Of a DNA stretch of 64,000 nucleotides, positions 24,963-33,135 are shown piece by piece. The stretch lies in NCBI GenBank assembly GCA_040219275.1, contig JAVJSU010000085.1:124001-188000 (forward strand). Direction: 5' to 3'. Made by a program: the position numbers and the translations under genes. The notes under the pieces were generated by a model. That model was given only the letters and a program-made list of their open reading frames with translations. It did no database searches and had not been told where the DNA came from. How positions within the stretch are numbered: the first letter of the stretch is position 1; each line of letters begins with the position of its first letter. This stretch comes from JAVJSU01 sp040219275 (GTDB lineage: Bacteria > Chloroflexota > Anaerolineae > Aggregatilineales > Phototrophicaceae).

Positions 24963-26591
24963 ATGAATCGCAAATTATCTATGTTTTTGATATTGATGTT
25001 AGCGGTGGTCTTGCCGTTCACTGCAATTCTGGCACAGGACGATGCAGAATTGCCTGATCTCGAAGGTCGTACAGTCACCGTCGCCGTAGAAAATGCTTAC
25101 CCGCCGTTCAATAGCGTGGACGAAGACGGTAACGCAGTCGGCTGGGATTACGATGTCATCAACGAAATCTGCGCCCGTTTGAATTGTGTGCCGGAATATA
25201 TCGAAACCGCGTGGGATGGCATGATCCTCGCCGTCAGCAATGGTGAATTCGATATGGCGGCAGACGGCATTACCATCACCGAAGAACGTGAAGAAGTCGT
25301 CGATTTCTCACAGGGTTACATGACGCTGGAACAGGTCTTGCTCGTCCGCACCGATGAAGATCGCTTCGATAGCATTGATGCTTTCGTTGAGAATGAAGAT
25401 TTGACCGTCGGCGTACAGCCCGGTACAACTAACTTCTTCACCGCCACCGAACTCTTCGGCGAAGAAAGCCCGCGAATCGTCTCCTACGATACATTCCCGG
25501 TTGCCGTGCAAGCCCTGATCGCAGGTGATGTGGATGCCGCCATCATGGATAATGTCGCCGGACAGGGATATGTCGGTGCAAATCCTGATGCCGTGACCCT
25601 CGTCGAAGGGACACTGACAGGCACAGAAGCACTCGGCTTTATCTTCCCGTCAGAATCCGAATTGGTTGCCGCATTTAATGCCGGACTTGATAGCCTTGAA
25701 GCCGATGGCACTCTGCTGGAAATCACCAATCGCTGGTTCTTAGACACCGGTGACGACATGGCAGAAGAAGCACAGGAAGACGGCGAAGAAGAAATGATGG
25801 GCGGTACGATCATTGACGTACTGATGACCCTCACCGTCCCGATGGGCGATATGGATGAAATGGAAGACATGGACGCAGATATGGAATCGATGCTTCCTGA
25901 TCTCGGTGGGCAAGCCGTCACCGTCGCCGTAGAAAATGCTTACCCGCCGTTCAACAGCGTTGACGAAGACGGTAACGCAGTCGGCTGGGATTACGATGTC
26001 ATCAACGAAATCTGCGCTCGCCTGAATTGTGTGCCTGAATACATCGAAACCGCATGGGATGGCATGATCCTCGCCGTCAGCAATGGCGAATTCGATATGG
26101 CGGCAGACGGCATTACCATCACTGAAGAACGTGAAGAAGTCGTTGATTTCTCACAGGGCTACATGACGCTGGAACAGGTTCTGCTCGTCCGTACCGGTGA
26201 AGATCGCTTCGATAGCATTGATGCTTTCGTTGAGAATGAAGATTTGACCGTCGGTGTACAGCCCGGAACGACCAACTTCTTTACCGCCACCGAATTGTTC
26301 GGCGAAGAAAGCCCGCGTATCGTTTCCTACGACACCTTCCCGGTAGCCGTGCAAGCCCTGATCGCAGGTGATGTGGATGCCGCCATCATGGATAACGTCG
26401 CCGGACAGGGGTATGTTGGTGCAAATCCTGATGCCGTGACCCTCGTCGAAGGCACGCTAACAGGCACAGAAGCACTCGGCTTCATCTTCCCGACAGATTC
26501 AGAATTGGTTTCCGCGTTCAATGCCGCACTCGATAGCCTTGAAGCTGATGGCACGCTACTGGAAATCACCAATCGCTGGTTCTTAGAGTAA
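24963..26591 (+). CDS. Amino-acid ABC binding protein, two fused copies
   Basis: A signal peptide (KLSMFLILMLAVVLPFTAILAQ) is followed by two family-3 solute-binding domains in one chain, residues about 31-261 and 312-542. Each has the AYPPFNSVDEDGNAVGWDYDV start, WDGMILAVSNGEFDMA, GITITEEREEVVDFS and VGVQPGTTN motifs typical of polar amino-acid binders. The copies differ at only a handful of residues. A 57-residue acidic, Met-rich linker (MAEEAQEDGEEEMMGG... MDEMEDMDADMESM) joins them. There is no lipobox Cys, so it is not a lipoprotein. It is followed by the permease gene after a hairpin. A double binder could raise local substrate supply to the channel. Confidence 0.9.
   Translation: MNRKLSMFLILMLAVVLPFTAILAQDDAELPDLEGRTVTVAVENAYPPFNSVDEDGNAVGWDYDVINEICARLNCVPEYIETAWDGMILAVSNGEFDMAADGITITEEREEVVDFSQGYMTLEQVLLVRTDEDRFDSIDAFVENEDLTVGVQPGTTNFFTATELFGEESPRIVSYDTFPVAVQALIAGDVDAAIMDNVAGQGYVGANPDAVTLVEGTLTGTEALGFIFPSESELVAAFNAGLDSLEADGTLLEITNRWFLDTGDDMAEEAQEDGEEEMMGGTIIDVLMTLTVPMGDMDEMEDMDADMESMLPDLGGQAVTVAVENAYPPFNSVDEDGNAVGWDYDVINEICARLNCVPEYIETAWDGMILAVSNGEFDMAADGITITEEREEVVDFSQGYMTLEQVLLVRTGEDRFDSIDAFVENEDLTVGVQPGTTNFFTATELFGEESPRIVSYDTFPVAVQALIAGDVDAAIMDNVAGQGYVGANPDAVTLVEGTLTGTEALGFIFPTDSELVSAFNAALDSLEADGTLLEITNRWFLE
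25074..25745 (+). repeat. Intragenic duplication, copy 1 of 2
   Basis: This 672-base segment matches 25917-26588 at a constant offset of 843 bases with no insertions or deletions. Most differences are silent third-base changes. Confidence 0.9.
25917..26588 (+). repeat. Intragenic duplication, copy 2 of 2
   Basis: Second copy of the binding-domain segment, aligned codon for codon with 25074-25745. Protein changes are few (for example RTDEDRF to RTGEDRF, FPSESEL to FPTDSEL). Confidence 0.9.
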
Positions 26592-26680
26592 GACGCTTAG
26601 CGTAAGACTCTGCGAGTGAGCCGCTTAGAATAAGCCGCTTAATCGAAGCCATTAATCGCTACGCAACGGAGAAAACGAAT

Positions 26681-26720
26681 CGGGATGTGCTGAAATATCG
26701 AAGTACATCCCGGTTTTCTT
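26681..26720 (+). terminator. Attenuator-like hairpin between binding protein and permease
   Basis: CGGGATGT and ACATCCCG form a perfect 8-base stem (loop 16 bases), followed by GTTTTCTT. It lies 9 bases before the permease ATG. The position suggests a leaky terminator or mRNA-end protector that makes the binding protein more abundant than the permease. Confidence 0.6.
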
Positions 26721-26728
26721 AGCCGCCT

Positions 26729-28177
26729 ATGTCTGATAACAGTTCTTACACCATCTTTGATTTACTCGCGTTTCTGTTCGGCGTAATCATGCTGTTCGGG
26801 TTTTTCTTCCTGACATGGTTTTTCGTGCCGGGCATCACCCTTGATCGGTCTGTGGCTGGTGTACAGATCATGTCACCGATCACCAGCATCAATCTGACGG
26901 TGCTCGTCCCCATCGCCGCCGTCATCGGCATGATTACCTCGGCGTGGGGCATCAGCGATGATCGGGTGCGCCGTTACACACAGATCGCCATGCGGGTGGG
27001 CGGCTTGCTAGGCGTTATTTACTATGTGCTGTTTTTTCTCTATAACGGTAAAGATGCTTATTTCCGCGTTTTCGGCTTACAGATCAATCAAAACTTACTC
27101 GATAATTTTACGATCACCCCCACAAATATCCTGCTGGACATCTTCAATAGGAATTTGCTGTCTGGCGTAGGCTTTGGATTCTGGCTTTGTCTGGCGATTT
27201 CTCTATTTTTCGTCTTTATGCCCGCATCGTCATCCTCCAGCGCGACAGCCACCACTGTTGAAGAAAAGCCTGATCCACGCAAAACCCTGCTGATTGCCGA
27301 GACTGCCCGTCCCGCGCCGATTAACAGCCGTGATCGTGTGCTGGCGCTTGTCTACACAATCCCGTGGTGGGCGCTGGTGCTGGTGCTGATTGGCATTTTC
27401 GTGACGGTCAACATCTCCAATGATGCGCTTTATTCGAATATTTACCGCCAATTGCGGGCGGGTGTGGCGCTGACATTGCGTGTGAGCTTTACGGCGTATG
27501 GTGGCGCGTTGGTGATCGGTCTGGTCATCGGCATGATCCGATCTAGTCCGCCCAAGCCACCGACAGGCGACATCTTCAAAAGCATTCCGAGCATGATTAG
27601 CGCCCTACTCAGCTTCTTGCATCTGGCGATCTACAATATCTCGACGCTTCTGGTGGAAGTGCTTCGTGGACTGCCCATTTTGATCGTCCTGCTGGTCTCG
27701 GCGTTTATCGTCATCCCCGAAGTGCGAAATTACCTCAACGAAACCTACGATTTAGGGCTAAATTGGCGAGGGAGCGGTGTGGAAACGGCGATCATCGCAC
27801 TGGCTTTGGCGTATGGATCGTTTCTGTCGGAAATTTTCCGTGCGGGTATTCAATCGGTGGAAAAAGGGCAAATTGAAGCGGCGAAGTCCGTTGGCATGAC
27901 GTATGCACAGACGATGCGCTTCATCGTGTTACCGCAGGCAGTCCGGCGCGTTCTGCCCCCACTGGGCAATGATTTTGTCGCCATGCTCAAAGACTCGTCA
28001 CTGGTCGCCATCCTCGGCATCCGTGATGTGACGCAGATTGCGCGTGTGTCGTCCGGTTCATCGTTCCGCTATCTGGAAACGTATCTGACCGTTGCGGTGA
28101 TTTACCTGATGATGACGGTGCTCGGTTCGTTGTGCATCCGTGTACTGGAAGGCTACTTGAGGCAGGATTCGCGTTAG
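26729..28177 (+). CDS. Amino-acid ABC transporter permease with N-terminal membrane extension
   Basis: The 482-residue protein is about twice the usual length. Residues 1-185 hold three to four hydrophobic segments unlike the standard permease and a hydrophilic linker. A further helix at about 212-230 leads to a HisM/GlnP-type permease domain (about 240-480). This shows the EAA loop IEAAKSVGMTYAQTMRFIVLPQA, which docks the ATPase, and ends LPPLGNDFVAMLKDSSLVA. It should form the channel for the binding protein at 24963. No ATPase gene is adjacent. No good ribosome site precedes the ATG, which lies right after the hairpin. It overlaps the convergent kinase gene by 4 bases. Confidence 0.88.
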   Translation: MSDNSSYTIFDLLAFLFGVIMLFGFFFLTWFFVPGITLDRSVAGVQIMSPITSINLTVLVPIAAVIGMITSAWGISDDRVRRYTQIAMRVGGLLGVIYYVLFFLYNGKDAYFRVFGLQINQNLLDNFTITPTNILLDIFNRNLLSGVGFGFWLCLAISLFFVFMPASSSSSATATTVEEKPDPRKTLLIAETARPAPINSRDRVLALVYTIPWWALVLVLIGIFVTVNISNDALYSNIYRQLRAGVALTLRVSFTAYGGALVIGLVIGMIRSSPPKPPTGDIFKSIPSMISALLSFLHLAIYNISTLLVEVLRGLPILIVLLVSAFIVIPEVRNYLNETYDLGLNWRGSGVETAIIALALAYGSFLSEIFRAGIQSVEKGQIEAAKSVGMTYAQTMRFIVLPQAVRRVLPPLGNDFVAMLKDSSLVAILGIRDVTQIARVSSGSSFRYLETYLTVAVIYLMMTVLGSLCIRVLEGYLRQDSR

Positions 28178-29913
28178 GGTTGTTGCTGTATTGATTCAGG
28201 GGTGATCGTTGCAGGAAATTGTATCGTAAAGGTCGTGCCTTCATCCAATTGACTTTTCACATCAATCGTCGCCTTGTGCATATCGACAATGCTTTTAACA
28301 ATTGCTAATCCTAAACCCGTGCCATTGTCGTGAAAGCCCTGTGCTTTGCTGGTGCGATAGAAGCGATCAAAAATATGGGGGATGGCATCAGCTTCTATAC
28401 CAATGCCACTATCTTTTATGTCCACCTCAATTGTCTTCTCTACCATCTTTGTATTGACCCAAACGCGCCCTCCGTTTGGCGTGTAATTGATGGCATTCTC
28501 AATTAGATTCATGAATAGGCGCTGAAGCTGTTCTTCATCGCCCCGCACACAGTCTAAATTCACGTCTGGTTGAAATTCAAAGTTGATTTGCCGGCTTTCG
28601 ATCTGTGACTGAAGCGACAGAGCAACCTTGCTGATGAGTGCATTCACATCAATATCACTATTGTCTAGCACAGGCAGGTGATCTAGCTGTGAGATGGTAA
28701 GCATGTCCTGAATATATTTTTCCAACAGCGTGATTTGCATGTCAATCTGGTCAATCTTTTGCTGGCGTTTCTCCGCACTGTCTACACGCTTGAGCAAATA
28801 AATACTGGTTTTCATAACGGTCAACGGGGTTTTGAGATCGTGCGACAGGGTGCTAAAAAATTCGACCATGAAGTCGTTTTTTTCTCGCGCTAGCGCCAAT
28901 TCGCGCTCCTGTTGCTGTGCGCGATGCTTCTCCGTTTGGTCTGTGGTTAAGACCAATACCTGAGAGGCTTTATTGTTCGCAGGATCGGGCAGGGGGATGA
29001 CCTGACGCAGATAAGAAACCTCGCGCCCATTGGGTAAAGTAATCTGACTTTCAGAAATGTTTGGTTTACCCGTTTGCATCACGTCAAGTTGATTTTTGAT
29101 AGCACTTTCAGCATCTTCGAGGTCTAGTACATCGCGCATATTACGCCCGATCAGTGTTTCAACCGTGCCACCGAATATCTCTGCCGCCGCGTTGTTGAGT
29201 AAGATAATCTCACCATCTTGCCCATAAACCGCCGCCATGACAGAGGTATTTTGAAACAGTAGGCGATATTTCTCTTCACTTATGCGTAAATCCACCTCTA
29301 TCCGACGGCGTTCCGCAATTTCCGCCTCTAATTCCCGATTCCGCTGTAGGAGGGTTTCTTCATGTTTGCGAATGCGCCCGATGTTTGATCGGATCACACG
29401 GGATGCGGCGGAGAGCAAGATACCGGTGATGGTAAATAAAGCGGTGAGTTGGAAGAAACGATCCGCTATATAAAGCGGTGTTGTGCTCAATGGTAGAAAA
29501 CCCGCACTATCACCCACGGTTAAGATCACCGCAGAAAGCACGCTTAAGCCGGTAAAAATGATGACGGTACGTGACGAGAAAAACAAGGCTGAGAAGGTGA
29601 TGACAATGGCATAACTGGTTAACGACGCATTGAGTATGCCATTAATGCTGAATGCCGCTACCGTCACGATCAGCCATAATCCACTTACAAATCCAAGACT
29701 GGCAATGCGTATGTGACCGCTATGGAGCAAATAATAACAATAGCCCAATACAACAAGTAATGCCGGAAAAAAGACCAACTGCACAAGTGACGAGGCGAAG
29801 GGGATGAATAGAAGCGCGATAAACATCAGCACAAGTAAAGAATAATGCAGAACGCGCGCGGCGAACGTCTCGTATTCATCAGCAAGTTGAGGTTGGGCGA
29901 ACCATCGACGCAT
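28174..29913 (-). CDS. Membrane PAS sensor histidine kinase
   Basis: The 579-residue protein has an N-terminal membrane region of about six helices (residues 22-175), a coiled-coil (EETLLQRNRELEAEIAERRRIE), a PAS domain (about 213-330; YRLLFQNTSVMAAVYGQDGEIILLNNAA in parts), a HisKA domain with the phospho-acceptor in FFSTLSHDLKTPL, and an HATPase domain with the N box NLIENAINYTPNGG and G boxes DSGIGIEAD and GTGLGLAIV. No response regulator is next to it. It is tail-to-tail with the amino-acid permease, so a link with that transporter is possible but unproven. Confidence 0.9.
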   Translation of the reverse strand: MRRWFAQPQLADEYETFAARVLHYSLLVLMFIALLFIPFASSLVQLVFFPALLVVLGYCYYLLHSGHIRIASLGFVSGLWLIVTVAAFSINGILNASLTSYAIVITFSALFFSSRTVIIFTGLSVLSAVILTVGDSAGFLPLSTTPLYIADRFFQLTALFTITGILLSAASRVIRSNIGRIRKHEETLLQRNRELEAEIAERRRIEVDLRISEEKYRLLFQNTSVMAAVYGQDGEIILLNNAAAEIFGGTVETLIGRNMRDVLDLEDAESAIKNQLDVMQTGKPNISESQITLPNGREVSYLRQVIPLPDPANNKASQVLVLTTDQTEKHRAQQQERELALAREKNDFMVEFFSTLSHDLKTPLTVMKTSIYLLKRVDSAEKRQQKIDQIDMQITLLEKYIQDMLTISQLDHLPVLDNSDIDVNALISKVALSLQSQIESRQINFEFQPDVNLDCVRGDEEQLQRLFMNLIENAINYTPNGGRVWVNTKMVEKTIEVDIKDSGIGIEADAIPHIFDRFYRTSKAQGFHDNGTGLGLAIVKSIVDMHKATIDVKSQLDEGTTFTIQFPATITPESIQQQP

Positions 29914-30135
29914 TGTTTTTAGTACCCAATGTTTTTTAGATCATAATACTTTATACCATACAAAAGCGCATTAAAGGCTGATATTTTCATCAATTTACAT
30001 TAACAATCTTACGCTATATGAACAATTTGACTAAACTCCTTTCCGCAATTTCCGCAATAAACCTCCATGTGCGTAAGCGCCTAAACCACTGTACAATCAT
30101 CATATAATGTTTTCGCAACATATCGGAGATTGACT

Positions 30136-31149
30136 GTGGTTCGTCAACTAAACATCCTCATCATCACGCTCTTGGTCATCAGCGGTGGCACGATGATGCT
30201 CATGGCGCAAGATGACCAGACTCCCGATGATTCCCTGACGTGTGATACCTCCGTTGATTACGCCATCAGCGCACGCGAAGCCGCCATGCAGAACAACTTC
30301 GCGGATGCAATCGCGCTTTATACCTGTGCCATTGAACGCGATCCGGCGAACGCCATCCTTTTCGGCGGGCGTGGATTGGCGCATATGCTCTCCGGGGAAC
30401 TCGTCGCCGCGGTCACCGATTATCAACGCTATGAAGACCTCACCGGCTCACTTGCGCCGTTTATGCAAACGCAGATCAACCGTTTCTTTATTACCACGCC
30501 ACCCTTTATGCAGGAAGCCGTAGACGCACAGGCAGGTATCGCCGATACCGCTGAGGCGCACTACGCACGGGGCTTACAATATGTTCAGCAGGGGGCATAT
30601 GAAAACGCGATCCTTGACTTTAACCGTGCCATTGCGCTTGAGCCGAACAACGCCGACTATTATGGCGCACGCGGACTGACCTATGTGCAATTCGGCGCAC
30701 CGGATTTCGCGCTGATTGACTTCCAGAGTTATGAACGCCTGACAGGAACGCTCCAGCCGTTTATGGTGCAACTCATGGAGAACATGAATACGCCTGCTGA
30801 AGACACCCCCCTCGGCGCACAATCCGAGTCCGAAGCGCCCGCGATCATCATGGGTGATGCGAATTCATATTTTCAGCGCGGTCTCTACTACCTGCAAAAT
30901 GACAATACGGAGCAGGCAATCCTCGATTTTAACGTGGCGACTGGCTTAGACCCGCAACAAACGCGCATTTTCGCCGCACGCGGTTTTGCCTATGTTCTGC
31001 TCAATGAGCCGACCCTCGCGCTACGTGATTATGAGCGGTATTACGCCCTGACAGGTGACTATACCCCGTTTATGCAACAACAACTGCCCGCCTTGCAACG
31101 GCTTGTACAGGCGCAAAACGAAACAGACGCAGAGCAATCGTCGGGTTAA
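30136..31149 (+). CDS. Secreted TPR protein with three long repeats
   Basis: A signal peptide ending LMAQ is followed by three units of about 100 residues. Each holds two TPR-like helical pairs and ends with the pattern LTG-x4-PFM (ending SLAPFM, TLQPFM and DYTPFM). Canonical TPR residues are visible in AILDFNRAIALEPNNADYYGARGLTY-type runs. TPRs make protein-protein contacts, here outside the membrane. GGAGAT lies 7 bases before GTG 30136; TTG 30130 is the other option but is too close to that site. A TATAAT lies at 30104-30109. It is followed by a related TPR gene. Confidence 0.82.
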   Translation: MVRQLNILIITLLVISGGTMMLMAQDDQTPDDSLTCDTSVDYAISAREAAMQNNFADAIALYTCAIERDPANAILFGGRGLAHMLSGELVAAVTDYQRYEDLTGSLAPFMQTQINRFFITTPPFMQEAVDAQAGIADTAEAHYARGLQYVQQGAYENAILDFNRAIALEPNNADYYGARGLTYVQFGAPDFALIDFQSYERLTGTLQPFMVQLMENMNTPAEDTPLGAQSESEAPAIIMGDANSYFQRGLYYLQNDNTEQAILDFNVATGLDPQQTRIFAARGFAYVLLNEPTLALRDYERYYALTGDYTPFMQQQLPALQRLVQAQNETDAEQSSG

Positions 31150-31215
31150 GGTCAATTTTTCTACACGCAAACCCTGCTAAAATAAGTCTATGTGATGATT
31201 GCAAAGGACACTAAG

Positions 31216-32199
31216 ATGCAACGCTCAGGACGAATTTTCATGGGGTTAACCCTTTTGCTGATCTTGATGATTGGCGCACCGCTCCACGCGCAGGATGATG
31301 ACGGCGACGATACCCGCTATGATAGCAACCCGACAGATTGTGATGTCTCGCTTGATTATGTTGAATTGGCGACAGAAGCGGTTGATGCGGGCGATATGGA
31401 ACAGGTCATTCACGATCTGTCGTGTAACATCAAGACAGATCCTTCTAGCTATGATGCGTGGTATTTACGCGGCTTTTATTTTGCCGTAAACGATCAACAT
31501 GAGGCGGCGATTGCGGATTACACCCGCGCCATCGAAATCGACGCAACTGAACCAGTAGGCTATAGTGATCGTGCGTTTTCGCTCTATATGCTGGGTGAAT
31601 ATCAAAACGCGATTAACGATTACACCCGCGCCATCGAGCTTGATCCCGACGACCCCAACGCCCATTACAGCCGTGCGGGTGTGTATAGCGAAATCGAGGA
31701 TCATCAAGCGGCAATTGACGATTACACCCGCGTGATTGAGCTTGATCCTGACAATTCCAGCACGTATAACAATCGCGGTTGGCAATACGAACTGATCGGC
31801 GAGATGACACTTTCCGCCGCCGATTATTACCAGCATATCATCATGACGCGGGAGTATCTGGAAGACACATACCTGCGTTATGGCTTCACACAGACGCTTT
31901 ACATGGAACCGGACAATTATTATCGCGTGTGGTTTGATGCGCGTGAGGGGGACATCATCGACATCACCGTGAATTCGGAAGATGGCGGGATTGACCCGAT
32001 GATCGTCCTTGTGAGTGATGACGACACGCCGCTATATGCCAATGATGACCGTGATCTGGACAACGGAGATTATAACTCTGCCATTTTCGGCTATGTGATT
32101 CCCGAAACAGGCACCTATCAATTGTATGTGAATCAATGGCTTGAAGACGCGAATTTCGGCATGCTTGAGGTGTTGATTGAAGCAGGCGTGAGTTATTAA
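31216..32199 (+). CDS. Secreted TPR protein with PPC-like C-terminal domain
   Basis: The start is set at 31216, since AAAGGA lies 9 bases before it and the upstream GTG has no site. A signal peptide ends LHAQ. Four TPR units (about 40-195) have the repeated phrase AIxDYTRAIELDP. A beta domain (about 205-327) follows with YRVWFDAREGDIIDITV and ETGTYQLYVNQW, matching the PPC-like fold used in other secreted proteins here. It probably forms an extracytoplasmic scaffold with the TPR protein encoded just upstream. Confidence 0.82.
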   Translation: MQRSGRIFMGLTLLLILMIGAPLHAQDDDGDDTRYDSNPTDCDVSLDYVELATEAVDAGDMEQVIHDLSCNIKTDPSSYDAWYLRGFYFAVNDQHEAAIADYTRAIEIDATEPVGYSDRAFSLYMLGEYQNAINDYTRAIELDPDDPNAHYSRAGVYSEIEDHQAAIDDYTRVIELDPDNSSTYNNRGWQYELIGEMTLSAADYYQHIIMTREYLEDTYLRYGFTQTLYMEPDNYYRVWFDAREGDIIDITVNSEDGGIDPMIVLVSDDDTPLYANDDRDLDNGDYNSAIFGYVIPETGTYQLYVNQWLEDANFGMLEVLIEAGVSY

Positions 32200-32244
32200 T
32201 CAGCGTGATGTAAAACATAAAATTTCCCTAATCAAGGAGCAAGC

Positions 32245-33090
32245 ATGAAGCGAATAATCGCCATCGGAATGATGCTGGTCGTGTTGTTGAGTATCGGCAT
32301 CTACACGGGACTGACGAACGAGAGCATCACCTTTTTACAGATTGATCCCACAGAAAAATGGCTCACCGTGGAGGCACGCATGACAGGTGCTTACGGCGAA
32401 CCGACTCTATCGGTGGTCAACGCGATGCTGACGCAAACCGCCGTTGCGCTTGGTGTGGATGATGACGGCGACGAAGATACGGACGACAATGACGATGAAA
32501 CGGAACTCGTTGCCGAGCGGTTAGAGGACGGTGGATTCATCGCAGGCGACCCCGATGCGCCGATCACGATTGTCTTTTTTGGAGATGCACTCTGTCCACA
32601 CTGTCAGGCATATCACCCGACGTTAGAGCAAATCATCGAAGAATTGGTGCTGACGGGCATGGCACGGCTGGAATTCCGCTATCTACCCACGCGCAACGAA
32701 TCGCTTTTCGTCGCGACTGTGCTTGAATGTGCGGATATACTCAGCGAGGGGACGTTCTTTACCGCCTACAGCGAAACCATAGCCATCGCCAGCACGAGTG
32801 GATTGGACGAAACCTACACGGGTGACATCGCCACACTCGTAGAAGTCGACGAGATTGAGTTACTGCAATGCACACTAGAAGCCGATCAGGTGGATGTTGA
32901 TCGTCAACTCGCCGCGGATTTAGAGATTACCGGCACGCCTGCCATTCGCATCCGTTACGGCGACTCTGATCCTGAATCGATCAGCGACGAACATTCACGC
33001 GGGGGTGTCCCGTTTGAAGTCATCGCAGAAGTCGTCGAAGCGGCACAAGTGGAGCTTGAACTTCTGCCTAGTGACACACCCACACCATAA
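32245..33090 (+). CDS. DsbA-family thiol-disulfide oxidoreductase, membrane-anchored
   Basis: A non-cleaved N-terminal helix (IIAIGMMLVVLLSIGIYTGL) anchors the protein. An acidic linker (about 70-90) follows, then a DsbA-like thioredoxin domain with the redox pair Cys117-Pro-His-Cys120 in FFGDALCPHCQAY. The cis-Pro loop is in ITGTPAIRIRYG. CPHC is typical of DsbA and DsbG-like enzymes that form or rearrange disulfides outside the membrane. Two further Cys (in LECADI and LLQCTL) may be structural. AAGGAG precedes the ATG. It lies 45 bases after the second TPR gene and is probably co-transcribed. Confidence 0.88.
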   Translation: MKRIIAIGMMLVVLLSIGIYTGLTNESITFLQIDPTEKWLTVEARMTGAYGEPTLSVVNAMLTQTAVALGVDDDGDEDTDDNDDETELVAERLEDGGFIAGDPDAPITIVFFGDALCPHCQAYHPTLEQIIEELVLTGMARLEFRYLPTRNESLFVATVLECADILSEGTFFTAYSETIAIASTSGLDETYTGDIATLVEVDEIELLQCTLEADQVDVDRQLAADLEITGTPAIRIRYGDSDPESISDEHSRGGVPFEVIAEVVEAAQVELELLPSDTPTP

Positions 33091-33103
33091 ATTGAATCTG
33101 ACG

Positions 33104-33129
33104 TGAGGGTGATTCTTGAGTCACCCTCA
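33104..33129. terminator. Bidirectional hairpin between convergent genes
   Basis: TGAGGGTGA and TCACCCTCA form a perfect 9-base stem with an 8-base loop, exactly between the DsbA-like gene and the convergent permease gene. No T tract follows. Confidence 0.55.
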
Positions 33130-33135
33130 TCTACC

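Noticed and set aside
25308..26572. Antisense frames in both halves of the duplicated binding protein
   Set aside because: The same shadow frame appears twice only because the DNA is duplicated.
24963..26591. Reading the double binding protein as two genes joined by a sequencing error
   Set aside because: The frame runs without a break, the second half lacks its own signal peptide and ribosome site, and the linker is a distinct acidic sequence.
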